A DNA stretch of 64,000 nt. It comes from Patagioenas fasciata. Lineage: Eukaryota; Chordata; Aves; Columbiformes; Columbidae. Of this stretch, positions 1 to 13,200 are shown piece after piece. Within the stretch, counting starts at the first letter, position 1. Each line of letters begins with the position of its first letter. The position numbers and the translations under genes are program-made. The notes below the pieces were generated by a model, which saw only the letters and a list, made by a program, of their open reading frames with translations, did not search any database and had not been told where the DNA came from. Location: positions 111,192,605 to 111,256,604 of the forward strand of contig NC_092521.1 of assembly GCF_037038585.1 (NCBI RefSeq), in the 5' to 3' direction.

Positions 1-3000
1 CCGCCTTGCACGGGCAGCAGACCTCAGTCTACCACTTTAACTCACCAGCCAGTCCACCAGGCTATCAAAGGCTTTTGTGTTCAATAGGAGGGAAGATGTT
101 CCTTTCCCCTTTTAAAAAAGATATGAATTAGAGATCAAGGTTATATCCTCTGGGTTTTATTTCTTCTGTGAAAGAGCACATTAGATTCATCAAATAGACA
201 GAAAAAGACCTTATAAAATAATGACCAAAGCCTTCCAGTTGTCATAACAGTGGATGTAGAACAAATGAGCGGACTGCACCCCTGTTTACTTAGCAGCACG
301 AGGCCAGGTTGATAATAGGAAAAAGTTAAATGGGAGAAAAAGAAGTATATTTCTGTAGCTTGCTGCATTTTAGATATTAGAAGTGCACATTTTGATTCAA
401 AAGAAGTCCAGAAAATTTAGCCAGACGTCAAAGGGATCACAGGCAATAATCTCCACTATTTTTCTGTTTCAATAAAATAGATCAAAGCATTTCCAAATGA
501 AACATTCACAAATACTGTCAGGATTTGAGAATTTTGACTTCAATTCTGAAAATTTAAATAATTATAAACTATCAACACACATGAATTTTAAAAGTAGCTC
601 TTAACTGCAAGTGTACCAGGCATAAACGATGGCCAGAAGTCTTTAAGAATAAAAGCCAGGCCCTTGGAACACAGTATAAGCTTTGGAAGTATCTGAATGA
701 ACAACTAAAAGAAAAGGAGCAGAGGTATTTTGGTACACAAAGCCCTACAGGCATTCGAGATGTCCCTTCTTAAAGCCTTTCTATTCAGGCAACATAGCGC
801 TTCCCATGGCCCAGCCAAAGTAGATGTGTGTAGGGTGCCAGCAGCCTCAGAAAGCCTCTCCTATGCCCCAGAAGCGTATGTGACTAGATGGCAAACAGCT
901 CATAAGAAGAAAGCTTGTTTTAAAAATAGCTTCTAAACCTCCTTACAGCTTGACTTTAAGTAGATTTAAGATCTATTTAAAAAGCCTACCAAGTGCAACT
1001 CCTACATATAATGTATTTCAAAGGTAGTTGAAAACAAAATATACCGCCTCCTTTCAGGCCAAAATTTCCATCTCAGATATGAGATTTTTACATTTCTGTG
1101 GAATTTCATAGGCATAGAAGTCTAAGAAAGACAAGTCCTGCCCTGAACCATGCAGTTTGCATCCACGCTGACTCACCTGGACAGCTTTCCCTTTCTAGAC
1201 TTGAAGCGGTAGATGTGAACTTAGGTGGACAGTTGGCATCTGTGTTTTCAGCTGTTATATTTTTAACGTCTTTCATATTTGCAGTTTTTTCTTAGAGCTG
1301 CAGGTCTTGTTGTGAAAATACCAGATTTCTGTTTTCATTTAAGGGATTTTTTCCCCCTTATTTGCAAGAGAGAGAAGGCAGGACAAGCCCAATGAACATG
1401 ATTAATAGTCTGAAAGCCGATGTCAAATGAAAAAGGGGAAAAAGTATGTGTGTTTTCAAGCTCACTCACAATTTCTGGGGCTGACTCAGTTTTCACAAAT
1501 GCTTGATTTAGAAGTGAAATTGAAATACAATTATCAAAGTACTATCTGAAAGGAAGATGGGGAAACTACTGCTGGTGAGTCTTCTGGTGTTTAAGTAGAT
1601 TTCCTGGAAGTGTTCCTCTTCCTTCTCAACTCCAGACATTACACTTGCGTTTCATAAAAACAACAAAAAAAACACACACAAAAACCCCAAAACCAAACCA
1701 AAACCACAGCTTTCTTTCCCCCGAAGATTAGCAAGTTCCTCACAGAAGCATTTACTACAGAACAAACACTAAGCTCTCTCCTACCCAATTGCCATCTCCC
1801 TTTCCCACCCAGCCCTGGGGCTACTCCTAGAATTTCCTAGTCTCTGCATCCTTGCTGGGAAGGAGAGGAGTGGGATAATTTTGGATCCCACTCAAAAAGC
1901 AGTCGGTCCACTTCCAGATGCCTCCCTGCAAGCAGCAACTGAGATTTTCTGCCCTGACTCAGCCCTTATATTACCCACATTGGACATCTCTGGATTTTGA
2001 GAGGGACACTGTGGGATCCTCTCTATACCAACACCAGGTGCTCTATCCCATCCCTATGCCTTTGAGGTGCTGATGCCAGAATTTCACTGGCTGAATTAAT
2101 CCTCTCTCCAGATGTTGAGGCTGCCCAATTAAGCAAGGCTACCCCACACAAATGGTCTCAGCCTGAAGCAGCTCCACTGAAACCAGCCTGCAGCATGGCT
2201 AAATACAGCTGAGGAATGATGCCCCAGCTTCAGGTTTCATACATGAGTTACCCCAACAAGTTCAGCTCTGATAAATTACTGCTCCACAAGCTACTATACA
2301 AGATTTAGCACGTCTGATCTGAAATGGTACCGCTGGCTGCTGATACAACTGCTTCATTAGGGAAAACAAATTAAAAATTTAAAAAACCCTGAATCTGAAA
2401 TAAGATCAAGAAAGCTAGGTCAGAGATGGTTTTTACTATTGAACTCTGCTTGGGCAGAGACCCTCTCCTTTTATTTGTGTAAGTATTTAGAGGAAAAAAA
2501 TTAATGCAATGTTATACACCTGCATGCCTTTCACATATAATATAGGCATCTATGTACCTCACTTTCTGGGGAGCAGTATTTTCTTCTTCCAAGTAAATTA
2601 ATACTCTTCAATCAGAAAAATTAGAATAGTTTTAAACTGAAATAATCCAATGGCTTTCACGAGAATTACCAGACTTTTATAATACACAAGCATGGCAAAA
2701 TCTGTTTATTTTTTGAGGGTCCTGCAATAGGGAGCTGTCAAAACATAAGAGAAAGTACCCACGAAGACTCAGTGATGTCCACAGAGGGGTGACCTCTTCA
2801 GGTGATCCTTTGGGGTCACTGGTTTTCTGCCAGTACTTCCAAATAACATTCCATTCAAATTACATTGCATCCATAAGAAACTGCATGTTCCTGATTACAC
2901 CACTTAGTAGGGAAGCTTTTTCCCTTCCCAAAGCTTAAAGCATGCTGGATAATTCTTTGAAATCTTTTGATTTATTAATTTTTAAGTCCCTCCTCCACAA

Positions 3001-6000
3001 ACATGCTTCTGCCAATTTTCTTTCATCTGGGCCAAGTACACATTAACTGATAAACAGAAAAGACTACAAAATCTGCTGCTTCAGTTCTCAGAAATAAGGC
3101 CAGACCTATGTGACAGTCAAGAGCTACCAGGTTTTTCTCACGAAAGCCGTAAAAGTAATTGCTGCAAGTTAACAAGAGAGTTTTAGGTTTTCAAAAACCT
3201 CAGTATATTTAGCCTTTATCCACCCAATTTGAGTACTAAAAAGAGACTGATACTAGGGAACCCCCACCACATGTTGTGGCCTCTTTGATTCCATTTTTAA
3301 ACTGCTGCTACCATCCGTTCTTCCAGGTGTAAAGCTCACCAAGTTCATGTGTCTCTGAAGCTGGAATCTTAGCAATCAAAGGAATTATGGCAAAATGTGG
3401 GTTTTGAAACATACACTTTCTTAAAATGATCAAGTTCTGTTCTCCCTTCACCACTGCTTTCCTAGAATTCACAATAAGGTAGAGGTTGCCTGATTAGTGT
3501 CATTCTGTGAAAGCCCAGGAAGCGCCCATCCTGTGAAACCCTCCGCATGGCAGTAACCACACCTGACTCCCTGGAGCTCTTTTCCACTTGACAGAACAAG
3601 ACCCTGCTGAAGAGAAACGGGAACCACTTTGCTGAAATGGGGAGAGCAGTGGGGGTACAAAAAGCTGCACAGAGGTCTAAGGAAGCCCTGCAGCATCCTC
3701 AGCTGCACCACCATGGTCCTGGCACTAGTAAATACAAAATCCTGACTTCCATTCCACTCCAGGGGCAGATGCTCCTAATGATCATCTGCACTGTATGATC
3801 ACACCCCTTACATATAAGTCAGTTACTTGCCCAAGTCATCCCTGTTGTGCAACCTCGATGTCACTATCTCTTGTTTTCCAATCCAGAATGTCCTCAGCAT
3901 GGTAACAGGAGTGAAGCCTACACTTACAGTCACGATTTCAGACTAATCACTTAGAGAAGTCAGGCAAGCACAAACCTCTCTATCTACAGACAGGGCAGTT
4001 AAACAATTTGATTGTGGTCTGATCATGTCAGTAAGCATCTGCAGGATTAGACCACAAATGTTATGTTACAGAGAAGAAAAAATATAAAATGCAACCTCAC
4101 AATCCACTTTTACTACTGTTAAGAAAAAAGCAGAAGAGGGGCGAGGAAAAATGCCTGGATTTGCTCCTGTTCTTCAGTGATAAAAGTTCACATTTCTTGT
4201 TTCCATGGAAAAAGAAGCAACTATTCATCTTAGGACAGAAGACTGGGATCTGAAATCTGTTCATGGCCATCAGACTTTCTGCATGACCTCAGGCAACTCA
4301 TTTATATCTTTCCATGCCTGAATGTGCTCATGAGTAAAATGAAGTTCAATTTGAAAGCCATGCTATTCCCTTTCTAACAAGGACAGAAACATACACCAGT
4401 AGGTAGTACTGAGCAACAGTTAACAGTTTTGGACAAAACCCGGGAAATGTCTACTTAAACTCAATGAGTGGAGCCTTGGCCCCATAGAGTATTCACAAAT
4501 TAATAAGCATCTTTTCTTATATATTCCATTTAAGATTCCAGGAATACTTCTAAATCCTGGACAAAGTTCAGCTTTTACAAGACACCCACGAATAAGGAAC
4601 TCAATTTTCTCTTTGCAATAAAGGGATACATGTTAAATTAGTTGTATAAGATTACAAAGTAAGGCTGTGTAAAGGCAGGAAAACACTTCTTGTAGGCCAA
4701 TCCTGCCTGCAGTGAGGTCTCTAGCAGAGCTCCCACATCTCAGGGGCATCAAATCAGATTGCTAAAAGCTTTTAGATGCCATTTCAGCTTTCAGCAAATT
4801 GTGGCATGTCCTACACCCCAAGTGATACTTGATGTTTGAGAAAATATAACCTTATAGACACATTGTTTTGTATACTCTTCAGAAACAGACAGCAATACAG
4901 GAGGCAACTGTTGCCTGCTATATGACATACCTATTTCAAAACAGCTTCCACTTTGTAAGTGATTTCTTGAAAGTACTCAAGCTTGATTCTTTTAGATTAA
5001 TTTAATTTTATTTAAATCTCCTTTCACTGCATTACCAGGTTGAAAAAATCTTGCACTAAATTATTTTTTACGACAGTCATTACCCGAGTTTGTTCTTAAA
5101 GATGACAGGTTTCTCAACTGAACTCCAAGGAAAGCAGGCTGGCCCTATGTCCAAATTTAATTGTAGCTCTTTAAAATTAGTACTTGCAGCAGGAGAAGCA
5201 ACTATGAAATTAATAAATTCAGAAATTAATGAAGTAACTATAGGGTTTCTGAAAAACAGCATGAATGATTCATTGCTTTAGTTAAACTACTTATCATTAG
5301 CTCAAGTGGCAAAAAACGAAGACAGCAGCTGGTGCTTTAAAATCTTAAAAATGCAGAAGATAAGGCAGCATTTGGTCTCTTGGGAAAGGAACTTGACTGT
5401 AGCGTTCCCTCCCTCAAGGATTCAACTTCTAAAACCCCAAGAAGAAGAACACACACACTCTTCTGGGAATGTCTAACTCTGCATGCATTTGATAAGGCAA
5501 ACTTTTTACTTTGTTTGGGTTAAATTGGGGAGTTAAAAAACCACACATCACATTTTTACTCTCCTACTTTAACATGCAGTCTGTAAGTTCAAATAAGGGA
5601 AAGCAATCACTCAAAATCTTCTAAGACTTTTCAGAATCTAATACATTAGAGAGCTACTAAATAGATGCTCAATATCCAAAGCAGCTTAGAGCACACACAC
5701 AAAAAATAGAGATTATAAAACCCAACTGAGATGCTTATGCAGATTATCACAGTTCTGAAAACAAAGCCATTTTTCTCCTAATGAGCCTGAAGCAAGCTAC
5801 CACTATGGCAGCTGTTCTTTCTACCTGTTGATACTGGCCAGGAGCTTAGAGGATCCAGTCCTCCTAGTACCCAACATCCATCCTGGTGTAGTAACTGTTC
5901 ACGTCATTGGACATTACATTTTCAGTATCCCAGCCAAGAAATCCTTTGCTTCTTAAGGGAGAGGTTTGACTTCTGAACAAAACAAAACAACAAAAAAGGA

Positions 6001-7429
6001 GCATTTGTACCATTTTACTACATTGAAAGAAAATGCTCAAGTTGAAAAACACCTTCCTTCAACCCCCTCCTTCATCAAGGAAGATATAAAATATCTGTTT
6101 CTGCAGGAAGTTTCAATTATAAGGCATCAAGTTAAAATTTGACCGAGACATCTAGGAAACATAACAGCAAGAAGTTAAAAATGCATAAAACCAATTAGTG
6201 GATATCCATTGTTATCTAAGTGTTTCACATTAGAGCTTGGCATCTTATTATTAAAATACTTCCATCTATATTTATTCTAGTCTAGTAACAGGAGAGACAT
6301 TTCTATTAACAAGCATCTAAGCAACTGTAGTGAAGTTACATAAACCAGCATTTTCACATGCTTAGAAGCAGACCAAAGGGGAAACAGAAGCCAACTGTTG
6401 ATTCACCCAGTTCTAGCCCCCTTAGTACTCATTCAAATCCAATTTCATCTGTCATGCCACTTGGCCAGGTTTGGTAATTCACAAATAGCTTGTAGGAATT
6501 TGTTTCTGAAACTGTTACTCGTCTGCCAAGTTTGGTTACATTGGTCAGATGTTTTAATGGAAGAGCTACGCAGAAAAGAGATGAACACCTTGAAAAGCTG
6601 TGGGCTTAAATAACAAAACCAAAGTCAGAAGCTAAGCAAGACTTCAGAAGGTGTCTTCTTACATAAACAAGGAATAAATCTCATTCTCAAAGAAGCTGAG
6701 AGAAGCATTTCACTAAAACTAAAATTGAAATGCATTCTATCTATTTCCTTAAATATATACTTGAGATAAAGCTCACAAAACTCAAAAATGCAAGACTACT
6801 TAACCAAAATGGTTGCTGAGATGCCTACATCAAACATTCATCTCAACCAGCATCCTGACCAACAGCACACAGGTGTACATAGCCATGAATGAACCAGATG
6901 AATATGTGTAACATCTCTCCAAACAACTCATAGAACTTCCCAGGTCCATCAAGCAGCAAGAATTGGGCTGATCCATGAAGGAAGACAAACAAAATGACCA
7001 AGGCCAGATTAGTGACAGGGTCCATCAACAACAAAGATGAGACAAAATGATGAGCCAGGTCCTGCATCCAAGAGCAGCAGGAAACAGAGCTACCACATAG
7101 ACCCCAGGTCTGTCCAGAATAGATGACCAAATGCAGGACTGAAGAGAAGCTGCCTGCAACACATGGACAAAGCCCACTCAGAAATACCATCCTCAAAGGA
7201 AAAGCTAGTAAACCCTCACCTCAGAGCTTAAATAGGGCTCCTGATTGTGGAAAGCTCACGTGGGGCTCATCTGGGCCATTAAAACTAAGCAGTGCCTTCA
7301 GGGCCTTGCCTATAGTCAGTCCTAATTAGCTACCTCTGTATATGAATCTTGCTTTTGTTATAGTATAGATCTTTGTTGTCCTCTCTGACAGTCATCTCTT
7401 CTAATACCTAAAAGACTAATAGTCTGCCT
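1..7429. other. AT-rich non-coding stretch
   Basis: No exon, RNA gene or clear mobile element is seen. Open frames here are short and lie in AT-rich sequence with no splice-flanked or biased codon pattern. The longest, on the minus strand at 6843-7196, is hydrophobic but has no recognisable motif and is treated as chance. A low-complexity A/C-rich run lies at about 1655-1712. Confidence 0.6.
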
Positions 7430-7935
7430 AATCGTTCTTTCTATGGAAATTGTGTGATTATCCTTGTCACTGCTCTCTGAGCCTTCTCCAATTCTATATT
7501 CTCCTGAGGGGGAGCAACAAGAGCAGAACTTCACATGATATACTGGAGACAGAGATATCATAAATTTATACAGTGTGAAATTATACCTGCTGTTTTGTTC
7601 TCCAAGCCTTTTTAATAGTTCCAAAACATTCAGATTTTGCTGGTTTAGTCACCACTGAGTACTGAGCTGCCATTTTGATAGGGCTGTCTATTGAAATCAC
7701 ACCAATATCCTGAATAATAAAAATCTAGAACCCCTTTTTTTTTTAATGCACAAAGTTAAGACTGCTTTACTTTCCTTTGCACTGAATTTCCTCTACTTTT
7801 CATTGCTGAGCTGGATAGGATTTTGGGGTCATTCTGCCTGTCTTCCTAGCCAGCCCTCATCTTCACTAGCTTGACTAACTGCACATCTTTGTCAAAACAG
7901 GTTCCCTGGCTATTCACCCTTTTCTGACCATAGGA
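7430..7935 (-). repeat. Ancient CR1/L3-like LINE remnant
   Basis: Read on the minus strand, the order of landmarks matches old CR1/L3-type LINE 3' regions. The plus-strand text runs through words equivalent to 'agcagaacttcacat', then a T-run at 7733-7744, then 'tttgcactgaatttcctct' and 'cattgctgagctgg'. These correspond to the conserved part of L3-like elements around the end of ORF2. The copy is much diverged and carries stops and indels in all frames. The assignment rests on recalled consensus order only, so the boundaries are approximate. Confidence 0.4.
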
Positions 7936-9990
7936 TATATCTGCCTTTCAAATCACTCAGACTGGGAGAGACTTCATGGTAAATATGTTTGGCAGGGTGG
8001 TTGCAAGAGGTCTCCACCAGCGACTCCTAGCCCTGCATCGAGCTCTGTGGTCACCCCAGATGTGGGGCCTGGTACCAGGGGGTGCAGTGGGGATAAGAGT
8101 GATGTGACACAGAGCAGGTACAGTCTGGGGTGCTCATAAAAAACTTTAGTATCTTCACCTCTTACTGTATTAATCCACCTCTCTATTGTCACCGTTTCGG
8201 TAGAAACGATGCACCTTGCTGGCAGGCAGAGGTGTAGGAAGGAGACATTTTTGAGCTCTGTTGTATATAGTCTGAGGAACTGTTGCTATTAATCTCCATC
8301 CTAGCAGCAATTTTCCTGCTGCGGGGGAATAGAGAAGCTTGGGGACCATGCATTTCCTGGAATATCATACATGCACACATACATCACACCTCCTTACTTG
8401 AAAACTTAAGTTTGACAAAGGCTGCTCCGCATCTCTCATTCTCACCTGTCAACCTTTCTCTCCCTTTGCCTATTTCTTTCAATCCTTGTTTCCATGGATC
8501 AGTCTCTTAGTTGGGTTGCCTGATGGGCATTTACAATTTTTGGCTTGCGTAGGCAGCTCACCCTTTCCTCCAGGTAACTGTGTGAACACACAAGGCCTCC
8601 CCTCTAAGCTTTCACATCTCCTCTTCCAGCTGAGGATTCATCCATGTCCCCTCCAACAGCAATGAAACATCTACAGCCCCAGCTCCCAGGCATGTCTGTC
8701 ATCCCTGCAGTGCTTCAGGTTTCTTCAGTGCTATTTTAGGAGCGATTATCATCTCCCCCTGGGTTTCCAGTGTCTTTGAAAGTAGGGATGAGAAAAAGAA
8801 CACATCCTTCCATTACCCCATAGGTCTCATTTGCCCTTGGGCTTCTTGGAGTTTTCATCCTTTTGCATGAGTCAGCCCATTTTCCTCCTCAGCCCAACAA
8901 ACAGTCTGCTGAATACTTCATTTTCACCACAGGTTGCAAAGTGCCTGCCCTGTTGAGGACATGCAGTCTCCAAGCAAATTGCAAACTACAGCCCAAACCT
9001 TGTAATTTAAGATTTGCAGTCAAACACATCACCAAGCAACAGACAAAATATCATGTTACCCCTTGCTTCGCAATCACCCACCCTTGTGGAGAAGGAAATA
9101 CTCCTTCCTTACTTCAGGATTAAGGAATCCTGCAGAATCTCAATCTCCATTATATTTTCTTAATTTATTTTCATTTTTCCAAGTTCTGCATTGAGTACCA
9201 GTTAAATAGAGTATCTTCCATCCAAACTAATACAACCTTCGCATTAGCTCTTAATCTCTCTTGCCAGTGCATTTTGCTATACATATTGAATACTTCCAAG
9301 AGAAAATATTTTAAAGGAATTTATTCTCAAAAATATCTTAGGTATTTAAAATTCTTTTTTTTCTATTTCATAAACTGCCTGAAGTTTAAGCAACATTTCC
9401 CAGCTGAAAAAAGAGTAGCTACTGTTACTGTTGCAGGTTTGGTTTTACTTTTCTGTTCAGAAACTACAGTATTAGGAAGAGTGGAAACAGAACTCAAACA
9501 TCATGTCCACTGTTATGCTTACATCTGTTATCAGGAACAATGTCTTTGATGAATTAAATAAATATTTTCTTCCAAACACAAAACCACACAAAATTATCAA
9601 CCATCTGTTTGAGAAATTGCACTGCAATTTTCCTCTCTGAGATAGCAGCTTTTGGTGAGGCATTGTAACTTTTATTTTTGCTGTCCCATAGGCAATGTTA
9701 TCCTTTGCTGACAGCATTCCTGAATAGCTGAGGAATGGCTTTATGTGCATCTTGTAGGCAGCCAACACTAGCAGGAGCCACTACGAGAATAGAGAGGGCA
9801 ATGTTGGAAGAACTCATTGTACACAGGGCTTATGAACACAATTTCTATCCACACATCATCATGTTTATGATGAAGGCTTAAAGAATACACAAAAAAGACA
9901 TGTATTTCCTTCCATAAGCAAGAAGTTATATATCACACAAAGCTAATTCAGCTGGACTGTGAAATAGTTCCTGGGACTAGAGAAAAAGGA
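7936..9990. other. Non-coding stretch, nothing recognised
   Basis: Mixed AT-rich sequence with several short open frames on both strands, none with recognisable domains or exon borders. Confidence 0.5.
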
Positions 9991-9992
9991 TA

Positions 9993-10026
9993 CAGGGTGT
10001 TTCAAAAAATGAACCCAATTCCAAAG
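9993..10026 (+). repeat. Left terminal inverted repeat of MITE
   Basis: Starts CAGGGTGTTTC and includes GAACCCAATTCC. It pairs with 10182-10215 in inverted orientation. Confidence 0.85.
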
Positions 10027-10181
10027 CAGTATATTTCATTATGGCAACATGTTACAATTACAAAGCATTTACAGATGGTTTAATGAGTTATTAAGATTTT
10101 GTTTTTGAAACTTTATGCCTGGCCCTTTCAAGTGGTAAGAGTTTCATTCACGGGCAGTTTGTGGTTGCAGAGATACAGTGA

Positions 10182-10215
10182 TTTCGAATTGGGTCCCTCT
10201 TCTTGAAAGACCCTG
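10182..10215 (-). repeat. Right terminal inverted repeat of MITE
   Basis: Read on the minus strand it starts CAGGGTCTTTC and includes GGACCCAATTCG. It is followed on the plus strand by the TA target duplicate. Confidence 0.85.
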
Positions 10216-10217
10216 TA

Positions 10218-13200
10218 GCTTGCAAAGTGACACTCTACAGACCTCCACTTTGTTCTCTGCTCTTTCCTTCAACCACCTCCCCTTCAGTGTGGAAACTGAG
10301 TTGCAGGATGTGTGCAGAGAAGAGAATGAGAAGCCCAAGAGCATCCTCTTTATTTACTGCAAAACAGTAAGGTGGTACCGTCCCCATAGAGGTTAATGTC
10401 CTCTGTGACAGATACCCAAGCAGTAGACATTACCTTTCAACACATTACCTCTGAACAACCAGCCATGTGGTTATTTCATTGGCAATGTTCATCTGTTGTT
10501 CGTTTGCTGAGTAAGCTGTCAGAAATACATCCCTCTGATGCTTTGAGACATGTCAAGTCAAAGCAGTCTTCCCCTCTGATGTGGAAATGGGAGGAAGTAT
10601 TTTCTCAGTCTTCTCTTTTTACGGTAACTACTTTTATTTCATTGATATTTTGTAAAAATTACTGAGGGGTAAGCAAATTTTTGCACTTACAACCTAAGCG
10701 GCTGCAGGATCCATCAAATAATATGCTAAGTTCAGGCTACAATCAGCTGGAAAAAGCTGTTTGATAGGTACAGAGGTAGAGACAGGGGTGTTTGTTTGGG
10801 CCAGTATCAGGAGAGAAAACTAATGGAGCCAAAAATGTACAATCTGCTGAAAGACTTTACTGCTTCTTCAAACCAAGGCTGCTATTGTTTACTATGAACA
10901 CAACCCTGAAAGGCAAAAGGTACCTTCCAAGACACAGTGAGGACATTCATTATCATCACTGTTTTATCTGACCTTCTCCCAGGTAGGTTTTTTGGGACTG
11001 AAGGAGATGCCACCTCAGGAAACTTGAAAAGTGCAAAGTTTATCCCTGTGGGATGGAAAATGTCATTAAAACTGTCTATCGGGGGTATCAGGGTAAAGTT
11101 GTGGAGAACCTTCAATCCAAAACTGAGTCCCACTGCTTACACCTCAAAACAAAATAAAATAAAAGTATTGATAGTATTTTTAATACTTTCAAATTAAACA
11201 TGACTAGATCTAGAGCTGGACTTCAATGCAGAAATCCCAAAATAGCTTGCATAAATTTGTCCTAGAACTATCTAACTTCTCAAGCTGGCTAAAGGTATCT
11301 GATGAGCAGTAAATATTTGCCTAATGCTTAAAATATTTAATGTAATTCCTTTGAAATTTTAAAGGCTGTACTGACACTCCCTCTGTAAGCGTTAAAACAA
11401 AAACAAGCCTCAGGATTTAAATGTCAAATATACGGTTTTCTGGATGCTTTGTCGTCCAGCAGGTTCTTTTGGCCCAGTCAATTCACCTTGAATTTGTCAG
11501 ATTAATTGCAGCACAAACACTTGCAGGTTTACCCTTTGCTTTTCAAGATCAAAGAAATACGTAGCACAAGACTTTGTGAATCAGTCACAGAAGTGAATTT
11601 ATGCTTATCAAGTGAACCTGTTTCTCTTCAGTCTTCAAGTGAAGCAGTGAAGACTCATTTTCCATTTTCTATAGGGCTGCCTGTTTCAGCTAAAGACAGA
11701 AACATCCTAGCTTGTGGATAAATTAGTAGCATACTCAATTCAGGAAAAAAAAAAAAAAAAGGACTTGCAATTTTCAGCCTGGATGGCAGAAATTTGTCTT
11801 CTGTTTTTACCCCAAAAGTAAAATTTGCTATGTAATCACAAGCAAATCACTTCACCTATATCCTGCCTTCATCTCCAACCCCACTAAACCATAAGCACAC
11901 CTGCATCTTCCTATCACAAGGTGCCACTGCAATGCTCGATATATTGTTTTACACTTATTGGGTCCTACCTAAAATGCTTCCTAAAAGGCAGAAAGGTTTT
12001 AAAGTTCTCTTACAAAAGACCAGGAAATGGCAAATTATTGTTTGTAATTAAATGTATAAATGTTTTATTTACAACTGTGAGTGTGTGCAGTTACATTCCT
12101 CAACTAATTAACATACATTATTAATATAGGCATGCAATGCCATGGCAACTGACTGTGAGAACAACAGTGTTCACCAGAATGTATGTGCGCATATATGAAT
12201 ATATGTATTTGATACTGGAGATCGTGCCATCAGTAATGGTATATGGTAATGTGATAACTAGGTTCTCATTATTTATTAAAAATCATACAAAATGGTACAG
12301 ACACACATAAAATCAATACATTCCATAGCATAGAGTATCAGCCATTTCCTTCAATATAAGACCCTGTAACAGTCTCATATTTCCTCTTTCACCCTCTTAA
12401 GCAGCACAACAGTTTTCCAGGTTAGGAACAAAATGTCTAGAACAGCATTCAACTCCGTGACTGATACACTTTGAAGGGGACTTCCATCAATTCACATGTA
12501 CTTGGTGTGTATTTGTATTTTATACAAATGCTGAGGTAGAGGTTATCAGAACAGCGAGAAAGGGTCTGTGCTCCATGCCCTGACTGCTTGAGTGTGGAAA
12601 GTGGTTTCTGTATGAATACCACCAGTGGGCACATTGTCATTCTTCTGTGCAAAAGCAGAGAGGGATTTCTGCTGTCTTCCTGTCCCATTAAGGTGGAGTG
12701 AGCTTGTTTTCAGCCATCAGCAGTACACAGAGGCACACGTACCTACCCAGCGTCAGTTTGTTTTTGAGCTGGCACCTATGAGTTCATGGCTTGTGCTCTT
12801 AGCCTTCACACTTCTGAGAAAGATATAGCCCCGCAGAGCCTGAGTGCTAAGAGTAAAGCCAAGTTCATTCAGCAGCGTCCTTGCATGCCTTCCATCAGCA
12901 TGAAGCAGCTCATACATCAGCGCAAGCAATGGTGATGAAGAGAGAGTGGACATCTCCTCAGCATCTCAATTGGTCCTGTGCGCCCAGGAAGGGTGTGAGG
13001 ATGCAGCTTGAGCAGGATCATTTGAACGAGGATTATTGGTAGGTCACTGCAGCACGAAAGCCTGGCATTATCTCAATAGGTATGCCAAGGATTTTCATAT
13101 TGCAGATTAATCACAATGCTAAGTTCTTTTCCATCTCTGTCCCCTGGGAACGATTAGAATCATAAAAAGGAGTATATTGATATTCCTCGAAATCAGAGGC

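Larger units (their letters stand above)
9993..10215. mobile_element. Mariner-type MITE, non-autonomous, 223 bp
   Basis: The element begins CAGGGTGTTTCAAAAA and ends with an inverted copy. The right end, read on the minus strand, begins CAGGGTCTTTCAAGAA and continues, like the left end, into ACCCAATTC. The inverted repeats are about 34 bp and roughly 80% alike, with one small indel. Both ends are flanked directly by TA (9991-9992 and 10216-10217), the target duplication expected of Tc1/mariner transposases. The roughly 155-bp interior is AT-rich and encodes no transposase, so it must have been mobilised in trans. The terminal CAGGGTGTTTC resembles ends of mariner-like elements, but I cannot name the family. 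Confidence 0.85.

Noticed and set aside
6843..7196. A 117-residue hydrophobic minus-strand frame
   Set aside because: Hydrophobicity follows from base composition. No start context, no known fold and no splice signals.
12753..12953. A 66-residue minus-strand frame with a protein-like feel (LLNELGFTLSTQALRGY)
   Set aside because: No acceptor/donor pair frames it and it cannot be tied to a family. It could be a conserved element, but the sequence alone does not show it.
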